Assembly (NCBI GenBank): GCA_947570505.1
Contig: CANOTH010000004.1
Coordinates: 1-55,293 of the forward strand
DNA: 55,293 nt
Source of the DNA: an uncultured Candidatus Saccharibacteria bacterium
Lineage (GTDB): Bacteria; Patescibacteriota; Saccharimonadia; Saccharimonadales; Saccharimonadaceae
Direction of reading: 5' to 3'
The translations under genes and the position numbers were made by a program. The notes beneath the pieces were generated by a model. The model had not been told where the DNA came from and made no database searches. It saw only the letters and a list, made by a program, of their open reading frames with translations. Positions 48,153 to 55,293 of this stretch are shown here, in pieces (the stretch's first letter is position 1; each line of letters starts with the position of its first letter).

Positions 48153-50147
48153 ATGAACGATAATGCTAACGATTTACATTATACGGCACTAGAACTGGCG
48201 GAGATTAAGTCGGTTGCGGTGCTGAATACCGATGAAAATAAAAGCGCAGAAACAGACACGACTGCGGAGCGAACGATTATTTTTGTTGCAAGCGACAACA
48301 GTGAAGACCGGGCGCATGAGCATGTAGAAATCGCAACCTTTTATCTGCCGACCAAGAACGGCGGATTGGTGCGCGTGGCTGACCTTGCGGAAAGTAAGAA
48401 TGTGGCCGTGGATGTGCCACTGCTGACAGACCATAATGGATGGGAAGTTGATAAGGTTATCGGTTCGGTGCGGAGCGCCACCTTTGAGAACGGCAAACTG
48501 GTTTTCACGGTCGGCATCTCCAAACGCAAGTATGCGCAGGATCTCATGACTTTGATAGACGAAGGACACTTGCACAATGCGTTCTCTATCGGCTGGCGCA
48601 GTGGTGCATACGCGCCGGACACCAAGACTTATACAGACGGAGAAATCCTAGAAGTGTCACTCGTCACGCGTGGCTGTAATCGGGATGCCTTTGTGCTAGA
48701 TATTAAATCCACGAATCCGAATAGCCGAAATGCGCCACCGAATCCGCCTGACACACCGAATGAAGAAAATGAAAAGTCTAGATTCCGAGAGAAGAAGAAA
48801 CTCGTTTATTCTTCCGAAGAATCGCAGACTTTTCTGACAACGAAGTTGGCAGAGCAAACAAACCAAGCATTAAGTAATCAAGGAGAAAAGACAATGCAAG
48901 ACGAAGAAATCAAGAATACAGAAACCACTACCCCGGCTACCGAAGCCCCAACCCCGGAAAGCGCGCCGGAAGCCACCAACAATGAATCACCTCAAACGAA
49001 AGGAACACCCATGAACGAAACCACTAACCACAAACAAATCGCCACGGCGCAGGTGCAAGCACCCACGCAGAAAATCACCGTGACGAGTAATGCGAAAGCC
49101 TATCTTGACACCGAGGAAGCCAATGTAGATTTCGCAAAGTTTATTGCGGAAAATTATGGCAAATCTAATTCCGCCGTCATTAAGGCATGGGCGGAGAAAA
49201 TGGCCGAGAAAGGCATCACTGGTGACGATATTCTGCCAACCACGATTGAACAGACCTTCTTCAAAGTCTGGACGAGCGACCGCGGTATTCTTGCGCACAT
49301 GAAGTCCGCCAAAGCCTTACAAGGCAGTGTTTATGGCTTCTATGCCAATGGTCGTGGTGCTGGTCATAAGAAAGGCGAGAAAAAGGATAATGTCGGCTTT
49401 GAAACTGTCCGTCGTGACTATAAGGCGAAAATTGCCTTCGCGAAAATGCCGATTGACTTGCAGGATTTGATTGACGATACTACCGGCGAACTCACAATCT
49501 TGCGTGGCGAACTATTGGCCGACCTACTCTACAACGAAATCGTCCGCGCCATTATCGTTAGCGATGGGCGCAGTGAGCCAACTGGTAGCGCCAAAGATTT
49601 GCGAATGTTTGACGGTACGCGCGGTCTATGGAGTATGCTTGGCGATATTAACAAATCTGCCACTTCTGGCACCGACAGTGCAACTAAGTTTGCTAAGGCG
49701 GTGGCGACTAAAATCAGTAACACTGCTGGCGACAATGCCTACGATAAGGCCGTCAAAACTCTCTCAGCGCTCAAGGGTCGTAGTGAGAAGATTCTTGTCG
49801 CGCCAGAGGGTTTCATCTCTGGACTAATGCTAGAAAAGGACAATGACGGCCGCTATGTCTTCGCGCCGGGTAGCAACTTCGCGCAACTCTTGACCGCGAA
49901 AATCTTTGAGTTTGATTTCATGACCGACTGCGGTATGGACTTAATCGGCTTTAATGACGGCAAGTATTTGTTCCCGAATGGTCGCGACATGCTTCGTTCC
50001 GCCTTTGATAACGATTACAACCAAGATGTCCTGCTTCACGAAAAGCCGGTGGCTGGCTCACTCTTTGGCCGCAAGGTCTGTGCCGGTTATGCCAGTGCTT
50101 CTACTACTGACGGAAATAAGAATGACGAAAGCGGAGACGGCGAGTAG
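48153..50147 (+). CDS. Prohead protease-scaffold-major capsid fusion (HK97 type)
   Basis: A 664-aa continuous frame. The protease part (about 20-175) has DVPLLTDHNGWEVDKVIGSV, EGHLHNAFSIGWRS and LEVSLVTRGCN, the S78 layout with His and Ser. A low-complexity Thr/Glu/Pro linker (about 190-310) may act as scaffold. From about 315 the capsid domain follows, ending in the SLFGRKVCAGYA beta strand. Strong in-frame ribosome-binding sites precede ATG 48894 and ATG 49011, so capsid protein may also be made separately. The start is uncertain: GGAAG lies too close to 48153, and a TTG at 48117 is open. Confidence 0.85.
   Translation: MNDNANDLHYTALELAEIKSVAVLNTDENKSAETDTTAERTIIFVASDNSEDRAHEHVEIATFYLPTKNGGLVRVADLAESKNVAVDVPLLTDHNGWEVDKVIGSVRSATFENGKLVFTVGISKRKYAQDLMTLIDEGHLHNAFSIGWRSGAYAPDTKTYTDGEILEVSLVTRGCNRDAFVLDIKSTNPNSRNAPPNPPDTPNEENEKSRFREKKKLVYSSEESQTFLTTKLAEQTNQALSNQGEKTMQDEEIKNTETTTPATEAPTPESAPEATNNESPQTKGTPMNETTNHKQIATAQVQAPTQKITVTSNAKAYLDTEEANVDFAKFIAENYGKSNSAVIKAWAEKMAEKGITGDDILPTTIEQTFFKVWTSDRGILAHMKSAKALQGSVYGFYANGRGAGHKKGEKKDNVGFETVRRDYKAKIAFAKMPIDLQDLIDDTTGELTILRGELLADLLYNEIVRAIIVSDGRSEPTGSAKDLRMFDGTRGLWSMLGDINKSATSGTDSATKFAKAVATKISNTAGDNAYDKAVKTLSALKGRSEKILVAPEGFISGLMLEKDNDGRYVFAPGSNFAQLLTAKIFEFDFMTDCGMDLIGFNDGKYLFPNGRDMLRSAFDNDYNQDVLLHEKPVAGSLFGRKVCAGYASASTTDGNKNDESGDGE
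48881..48896 (+). promoter_or_regulatory. Internal ribosome-binding site in the protease-capsid gene
   Basis: AGGAG (48881-48885) 8 nt before an in-frame ATG (48894, MQDEEIKNTE). It falls exactly at the protease/scaffold junction. Confidence 0.65.
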
Positions 50148-50162
50148 ATAGCAGATAGGGTT

Positions 50163-50299
50163 GGGGCGGATACCGCAGGTAGCCGCCCCACAAAGCGACA
50201 ATAGCGAAGTGATGGGCGCGCGGAACGCGCAACCGATACAGAGCATTGGAGCGATTAGCGAACAACGAGCGCAGGCTATGGGATAGGCTCTGCCTATCC
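50163..50299. repeat. Prophage hairpin block 5
   Basis: The gap 50148-50355 has no ORF. GGGGCGG (50163) pairs with CCGCCCC (50183). GCGCGcggaaCGCGC is near 50217, and GGATAGGC-tct-GCCTATCC is at 50281-50299. Confidence 0.7.
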
Positions 50300-50355
50300 T
50301 CAAGACAAGCGAGTGTGAGCGGACAATATTAAGAACTAAGCAAAAGTAAGCGAAA

Positions 50356-50757
50356 ATGATAAGTTTAACCAAAGCCGAATGCGAAGCCTTTATTGGGCGA
50401 GAGTTGGACGAGCGCGAAGCGCAGAACTTTGATTTGTTTCGCGAGATAGCAGAGCTAAGGCTTAATAATTTACTCAGTCGCGAGGTAGCAGAGATGACTG
50501 CTCCAGAAGATTTGACTTTGATTAAACTGCTGATTGCGCGCATGATGGCTGTCTTGTCGGACGAACAGGCGGAAGCGCAGGCGCGTGGAATTGTCGCTAA
50601 GACCGTAGAAGATTTTAAGATTGAATACGATAAAAATGCGCATACTCCACTGGCCGAATATGTGCGGCAGAATGAAGACCTGTTAAAGAGGTTTACCGCT
50701 TGCACTGGAGAAATGCGTGCCGGACGGACTGACGATATGACAGATTATGTGCTTTGA
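50356..50757 (+). CDS. Probable head-tail connector protein
   Basis: A 133-aa all-helical protein (LTKAECEAFIGRELDEREAQNF; LTLIKLLIARMMAVLSDE). Size, helicity and place right after the capsid gene fit an HK97 gp6-like adaptor, but no motif proves it. Confidence 0.45.
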   Translation: MISLTKAECEAFIGRELDEREAQNFDLFREIAELRLNNLLSREVAEMTAPEDLTLIKLLIARMMAVLSDEQAEAQARGIVAKTVEDFKIEYDKNAHTPLAEYVRQNEDLLKRFTACTGEMRAGRTDDMTDYVL

Positions 50758-50766
50758 GGTGAGAAT

Positions 50767-51213
50767 ATGCGGAAAAATACAGTATTCACGGCATTTCTAA
50801 ACGGCGAAGAAGAAATAGATTTTCTCCCTGTGGACGGCACTACCGTCAAAGGGCAACGCAAAATCAAGGCCTTGATGAAGTTCAAAGCCGGGCTAAAACG
50901 CGCTTCGCAACTGCGGCGCACGGCTAGCGATCTGACAATTCATGCGCACCCCAATGACTTTGATGATGTGGCAAACCCACAAGACATTATTGGCTCGGCA
51001 GTGCGCTGGAAAGGCAGGAATTACAGTATTGACGGAGTGAGTATTGGCAAAAATTACGATACTGGCGAAGTGGAGCATCTAACTTTCAACTGTTCACTAG
51101 CAATTTATTCCGATGAGCGACCGAAGTTCTGCTTGGAACGCGACCGAGCAAAGTTCCTTGTCACGGAAACTGGGCGGATGTTTATGTTGGAGCAATTTAA
51201 GGAAACAGTGTAA
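50767..51213 (+). CDS. Prophage structural protein, possible head-closure/tail component
   Basis: A 148-aa protein after GAGGTGAG. Beta-rich C-terminal half (RWKGRNYSIDGVSIGKNYDTGEVEHLTF), like stopper or neck proteins. Assigned by position and fold impression only. Confidence 0.45.
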   Translation: MRKNTVFTAFLNGEEEIDFLPVDGTTVKGQRKIKALMKFKAGLKRASQLRRTASDLTIHAHPNDFDDVANPQDIIGSAVRWKGRNYSIDGVSIGKNYDTGEVEHLTFNCSLAIYSDERPKFCLERDRAKFLVTETGRMFMLEQFKETV

Positions 51214-51233
51214 ATGGAAAGGAATTTTAACTA

Positions 51234-52049
51234 ATGGAAGCAATCAAATTCAGTGAACTACCATCTGGCGACCGGATGCCATTAGCGGACGAGGACGGTG
51301 TGCCGATTATTGCGAATCAGGAAAATCGGTTACTTACTTGGGGCAGGCTAAAACAACAGATAGCGGCGCAAACCCATACTGATACCGTAGATGAAAGCGA
51401 GAAAATACCGACTGCAAAGGCGGTATCTGACGCGCTTGGTTCGCTGAATAGCGATTTGCATGATGAGTTTGATGAGAAAATTGACGACGCGCAGGCAAAA
51501 GCCGAGGGCGCGAACGCAACCGCCAAATCTGCCTTAGCCTCGGCTGGGTCGGCGAGCCGCGATGCACAGAGTGCGGAGAACAAGGCGGCTGAAGCAGTAA
51601 GTAAAGTAGCCGAAGCAACATCTGCGGCGAAAACGGCAGAGGGTAAAGCGGAAGAAGCCACAAATGCAGTGAACGGAGTGGTGGCCATCGCCGAAAGTGC
51701 TAAAAGTCTAGCCGAAGAAGCCAAGGGTGCAGCGGAAAAGATAGACCTTGAGCCGCTTAAACAGCAACTCGAAACAATCGGCACTTATGCTGGATGGCGC
51801 GTAGAGATTACGGCTGGCAGCATTGATATGGAAAATGGGCTGATGACTGGCACACCGTCGCTCACAGAAACCGTAGAGGGGGTAGATGAGAATATATTAA
51901 CATCTGAAGCGCTAGCACTGGTATTTCGGAATCAGAAAGCCCTCTATGACATCCTCATGGATACGCGGAAACGCGCAATTGCCAACGCAACCAACCTTAC
52001 GGCCATGCTCACTAATATCAACTCGGTCTTAACGCAAGTCATGAACTAG
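51234..52049 (+). CDS. Coiled-coil phage protein, fibre- or tail-like
   Basis: A 271-aa protein. Residues about 80-180 are a long Ala/Glu/Lys heptad region (AEGANATAKSALASAGSASR...). A globular N-terminal part (FSELPSGDRMPLADEDGVPI) resembles virion-attachment ends. Probably a trimeric fibre, stalk or spike base. Confidence 0.6.
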   Translation: MEAIKFSELPSGDRMPLADEDGVPIIANQENRLLTWGRLKQQIAAQTHTDTVDESEKIPTAKAVSDALGSLNSDLHDEFDEKIDDAQAKAEGANATAKSALASAGSASRDAQSAENKAAEAVSKVAEATSAAKTAEGKAEEATNAVNGVVAIAESAKSLAEEAKGAAEKIDLEPLKQQLETIGTYAGWRVEITAGSIDMENGLMTGTPSLTETVEGVDENILTSEALALVFRNQKALYDILMDTRKRAIANATNLTAMLTNINSVLTQVMN

Positions 52050-52058
52050 GAAATATTA

Positions 52059-53990
52059 ATGGCAAATCTATTTACGACTACAGCGAACAATTGGAGCTAC
52101 GGCTATAATCCACCTAGCACTAAGGATTTTGATACCTATGGTATGCCGGATATTGTCAATGTGGCGGAAAACTTTATTGAGGAACTCGCGCGGGTTTTGT
52201 TCTTTCTCAAGAAGCAAAATGACTACGAACGCAGCGAGGTGAATCGCACGGACTGCCTCGGCATGTTTGGGGCAGACGATATTGCGAGTCATGTCAAAGC
52301 ATATGGTATTACGGCTTACGATATGGACTATCCGCGCTACCCCGAATCTGCCATGAACAGTTACAACCGTCAACGCGTGCCGGCTTATTATTATCGGTGT
52401 TGGCTCACACTAGCCCAATACTTCTACGGCTACGACCTACCAGCCAGTCGCTATCCGTTTACACTTTGTAGTGAATCCGGCACCGTTACTAACTATGCAC
52501 AAATCGCCATGAATGATTATTCCAAGATCGGAATTAATTTTGGCAGTTTTTGGCGACATCCGCGTAGCACTGGCGGCGAATATGCTGACAGTGGTCGTAA
52601 CGGTATTATGTCTAATAACCCAAACTGCGTTTTTTGTGGCGATACGGCATGGAAAAGTTCTTTTCAGTCCAACCGAGAAAAAGCAGTCTATGATTTCGTA
52701 GCGATTATTACCTATATTGTCAAAATCGATCATCTCCGCACCGAGCTAGCAGATTGCTTGCCAACGGAGCAAGGCGGCAAGGGCGAAGAAGCGGACTATT
52801 ATGACCCAAGATATAGTAATATGTTTTTCGCCGAGCGCGCTACTAACTTATTCAAACTCTTGCCTGACCCGATTTGTCAGGTGCGTCAGGCACTAGCTAA
52901 AGTCATGCTTAACCCTAAATATGGCACGGAAGAATGGCAGCCATGGACTTATACCGGACAAGTCCAGTGTAGTATCGCCGTCCAAGATGCGCTGAATGAA
53001 CGCGGACTATTGAATGGCTTAATACCCGATGTGACGGTTGACCCCGGCAACAGCAGTGTATATTACGACCCAGTAAGTGACCCACTTCTAACTACTGGTA
53101 CCGGCTACGGTCTGATTGCCGACCCGGACGGCGATCTCTCACACTTTGCACCTATTGTTATCCTGCGCCGCCAGTATATGTTTAAACCATATTGCTACTA
53201 TTATGACTATCCCGAAGCCAGTAATCCGAATGCTTTTGAAAGACAATATGGCCGCGTTAATTACGGACAGTCTAACGCACGTGCCTACCTTACTACTCCG
53301 GCACAGTCTAATGGTCAGTGGGCTAAACCGCAACATGAGTACGATGTGTTCTCATCTACTTCTAGTAGTGCTTATGCCTATCTCCGCTACATTTCTACCC
53401 TGCTGCGTAATAATCTTGCCAAGACCGAAATGCTTTATCCTTCTGGCGATGCCAATCGTATTATTAACAACACCTGTGCTGTCGGTATAGTGCGCGACTG
53501 GGTGGGGTTACCGACGATGACACAACTGGGCTATACCAATGCCATATCAACGCGTAAGACGGCGCGCGTGGCGGTAGATGAGCAGATACACGGTGAGTAT
53601 TATTTTATGGGTGAATACGGCGAAATTGAGTATGGTAGCAACTCGTTCTGCGCCGAAGATAACTGGCGCACTGCTATGACTTCGCATACCTATAACAAAA
53701 TTGGTTATAATCCAAACTTCAAAACGACCGTGGATACTACAACTAAAAAAGTACCGACACGCACACCAGCTAACTATGCGTCTGATAGTTATGATTCCAC
53801 CATTTCCAACCGCGTTGCCTGCATGAATACGGCCGCTAACGGCTCAACTGCTATGACAAATACCACTACGCAACCTTATTTTGCGTGGGATGGCTACATG
53901 GTGTATTTCTCGCTAGCAGCTTTCCATGCGGACAAGATTGATCCTAGCCTACCAAGTGCCAACTTGCATGGAGTGGAATTGGAATCATAA
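52059..53990 (+). CDS. Large Tyr/Asn-rich phage structural protein of unknown family
   Basis: A 643-aa protein after AGGAAAT. Rich in Tyr, Asn, Ser, Thr and Pro (for example FKPYCYYYDYPEASNPNAF) with about 11 Cys. No signal peptide or coiled coil. It ends 13 nt before the portal gene. Composition suggests a receptor-binding or tail protein; standing between the fibre-like protein and the portal is unusual. Confidence 0.6.
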   Translation: MANLFTTTANNWSYGYNPPSTKDFDTYGMPDIVNVAENFIEELARVLFFLKKQNDYERSEVNRTDCLGMFGADDIASHVKAYGITAYDMDYPRYPESAMNSYNRQRVPAYYYRCWLTLAQYFYGYDLPASRYPFTLCSESGTVTNYAQIAMNDYSKIGINFGSFWRHPRSTGGEYADSGRNGIMSNNPNCVFCGDTAWKSSFQSNREKAVYDFVAIITYIVKIDHLRTELADCLPTEQGGKGEEADYYDPRYSNMFFAERATNLFKLLPDPICQVRQALAKVMLNPKYGTEEWQPWTYTGQVQCSIAVQDALNERGLLNGLIPDVTVDPGNSSVYYDPVSDPLLTTGTGYGLIADPDGDLSHFAPIVILRRQYMFKPYCYYYDYPEASNPNAFERQYGRVNYGQSNARAYLTTPAQSNGQWAKPQHEYDVFSSTSSSAYAYLRYISTLLRNNLAKTEMLYPSGDANRIINNTCAVGIVRDWVGLPTMTQLGYTNAISTRKTARVAVDEQIHGEYYFMGEYGEIEYGSNSFCAEDNWRTAMTSHTYNKIGYNPNFKTTVDTTTKKVPTRTPANYASDSYDSTISNRVACMNTAANGSTAMTNTTTQPYFAWDGYMVYFSLAAFHADKIDPSLPSANLHGVELES

Positions 53991-54003
53991 AAAGGAGCGA
54001 AAG

Positions 54004-55260
54004 ATGTTTGAGAAATTACGACAAAAGATATTTAGAAAAAGCGAAGTCGGGGCAGCGAACCACACGCAGGAACACGGCCCCGAAGATAGATTCATAGAAA
54101 ATGCCATCCACCAATACGGCGGCAGTTTCGCACTGCGTAATGGTAGTTATGATAACACCTATCCCAACATTGCACGGATAGCGGAAGCGATTGCCGAGAT
54201 TAACCCCATAGCGATTAACGGCAAAGGCGAAGAAATCAACCCTGCGCCACGACTACTACAAATCCTAGCACGGCCGAACCGTGAAATGAGTGGCACGGAT
54301 TTCATGGAAACACTTGCTACCATGCTACTCGTCCATCCGAAAGTCTATCTGCTAGTGTGGCAGAACACGGCGCAGGGGCTGGAAGCCGGTGGCGACATCA
54401 GCCTAGATAACTTTGCCGGGCTAACCTTTATGGAAAATGTAGCGGAATCAGTCGTAGATGGAGTATCAACCTATCGCATGGGCGGAAAGACATATAGCGA
54501 GCAGGAAGTAATCACCCTCTCACTGGCGGTCAATCCGTATCGTATCAATGACGGCTATTCCCCTAGTATCGCGAGCAAGAAGTGGGCGACCACGGACGAT
54601 TTTATCGCCGAATATCACAACGCGCAATTCCGCAACGGCGCAGTGCCAGCCGGTCAATTCACTATCACCGCACCGAGTGTCGCGATCTATAACGACATCG
54701 TAGATAGGATGCAGGAACAGTTCCGGGGCGCGCGAAAGGCCGGCAACATTATGTATGTGCACCGCCCGACTTCTAATATAGACGGCAAGCCCGAAGCGGC
54801 GGCGATAGAATGGACACCATTCGCCCAAACTAACAAAGAGCTGACTCTGGAAGCGGTCTATAACCAAGCCAACCATAAAATAGATACTATCTTTGGTGTG
54901 CCAGAAGAAATCAAGGGACATCTTTCTAATAGTAATTATGCCAGCGCGGAAGTGGCGGACTATGTGTTCGCAAGGCGCGTGGTCTATCCGAAACTCGTCA
55001 AGATATACAGCCGGCTGACACATGAGTTTAATCGTATCTTTGGCGGTATGGGATTCGCGCTGTCATTCAACTATGAACTGCCGATGCTGACCGATACGCG
55101 GAAACTCCAAGCCGAAGCCCTGAAAACTATGATAGAAGCCGGATTCACGCATGAGAGCGCGGTGGAAGCCTTGCGACTGCCGGAGAGTTTCCGAGGGTTG
55201 GAGATGAAAAAAGAAACGACAAAAAGCGCGAAACAGGTTGTCGGGGAGGTAGTGGATTAG
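54004..55260 (+). CDS. Phage portal protein (HK97 family)
   Basis: A 418-aa protein starting at 54004 (MFEKLRQKIFRKS) after AAAGGAG; the open frame upstream overlaps the previous gene. Motifs are NTYPNIARIAEAIAEI near 60, FGVPEEIKGHLSNSNYASAE (about 299-318) and a C-terminal helical part. The dodecameric portal is the DNA gate of the capsid. It normally precedes the protease and capsid genes; here it follows them by 4 kb. Confidence 0.9.
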   Translation: MFEKLRQKIFRKSEVGAANHTQEHGPEDRFIENAIHQYGGSFALRNGSYDNTYPNIARIAEAIAEINPIAINGKGEEINPAPRLLQILARPNREMSGTDFMETLATMLLVHPKVYLLVWQNTAQGLEAGGDISLDNFAGLTFMENVAESVVDGVSTYRMGGKTYSEQEVITLSLAVNPYRINDGYSPSIASKKWATTDDFIAEYHNAQFRNGAVPAGQFTITAPSVAIYNDIVDRMQEQFRGARKAGNIMYVHRPTSNIDGKPEAAAIEWTPFAQTNKELTLEAVYNQANHKIDTIFGVPEEIKGHLSNSNYASAEVADYVFARRVVYPKLVKIYSRLTHEFNRIFGGMGFALSFNYELPMLTDTRKLQAEALKTMIEAGFTHESAVEALRLPESFRGLEMKKETTKSAKQVVGEVVD

Positions 55261-55293
55261 GGTGCCACTGACAGAGTCACACATTAAGCTAGT

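Noticed and set aside
53926..54003. N-terminal extension of the portal
   Set aside because: It overlaps the preceding gene in another frame; AAAGGAG supports 54004.
1..55293. Recoded genetic code (TGA as Gly or Trp)
   Set aside because: Many intact genes end at TGA (for example at 11981, 40861, 42326), and no conserved protein has an internal TGA.
1..55293. CRISPR array or cas genes
   Set aside because: No regularly spaced direct repeats and no Cas-like proteins were seen.

Overview
The window looks like the chromosome of a Candidatus Saccharibacteria (TM7) or closely related Patescibacteria member, carrying the start of a prophage at its right end. The lineage call rests on the compact ribosomal clusters without rpmD (L30), Cys-free versions of normally zinc-binding proteins (L36, S14, DnaX, RecR), short intergenic spaces, and use of the standard code with TGA as a real stop codon. 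The lineage is inferred from gene content; no search was run.

Layout. 1-3.5 kb (minus strand): start of a probable ABC ATPase, dnaB, dnaX and a small conserved gene. 3.7-10.3 kb (minus): rplL-rplJ, rplA, rplK, nusG and secE. These are not one operon: single membrane, secreted and unknown genes with their own promoters and terminators separate them. 10.4-16.6 kb: unknown gene, NERD-domain gene, a large inverted repeat, tRNA-Gln, a surface protein running in frame into a broken upp, a glutamate-racemase-like protein without catalytic cysteines, and recR. 16.7-26 kb (minus): rpsI-rplM-rplQ-rpoA-rpsD-rpsK-rpsM-rpmJ-infA, a sortase, secY, then rplO-rpsE-rplR-rplF. 26-29 kb (plus): a secreted vWA protein and an ADP-ribosyltransferase-like protein inserted between rplF and rpsH. 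29-35.5 kb (minus): rpsH back to rplC, the S10/spc block without rpsJ and rpmC. 35.7-42.5 kb: host accessory genes, including a Tat-signal miniprotein, a YgjP-type metallopeptidase, a P-loop kinase, a VOC protein, and a translationally coupled set of peptidase E, dehydrogenase, hydrolase and a small protein.

42.9-55.3 kb is the late module of a tailed-phage provirus: small ORFs, RusA resolvase, small and large terminase, a NYN-domain gene, a protease-capsid fusion, connector-like proteins, a coiled-coil protein, a large Tyr-rich protein and a portal. No integrase or phage replication gene lies in the window, so the prophage continues to the right. GC-rich hairpin blocks sit at several of its gene junctions and share sequence frames while their helices differ.

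Three points stand out. (1) Four orphan 200-bp fragments encode the C-terminus of a FISUMP/C-type-lectin-like domain at operon ends. Three begin with the same 14 bases, two end with nearly the same 24 bases, and their middles are unrelated. (2) Several host genes have a -10 box placed 6 nt before the ATG, which predicts leaderless mRNAs. (3) The prophage carries repeated, covarying hairpin modules and a candidate small RNA with a near-consensus promoter and its own terminator.
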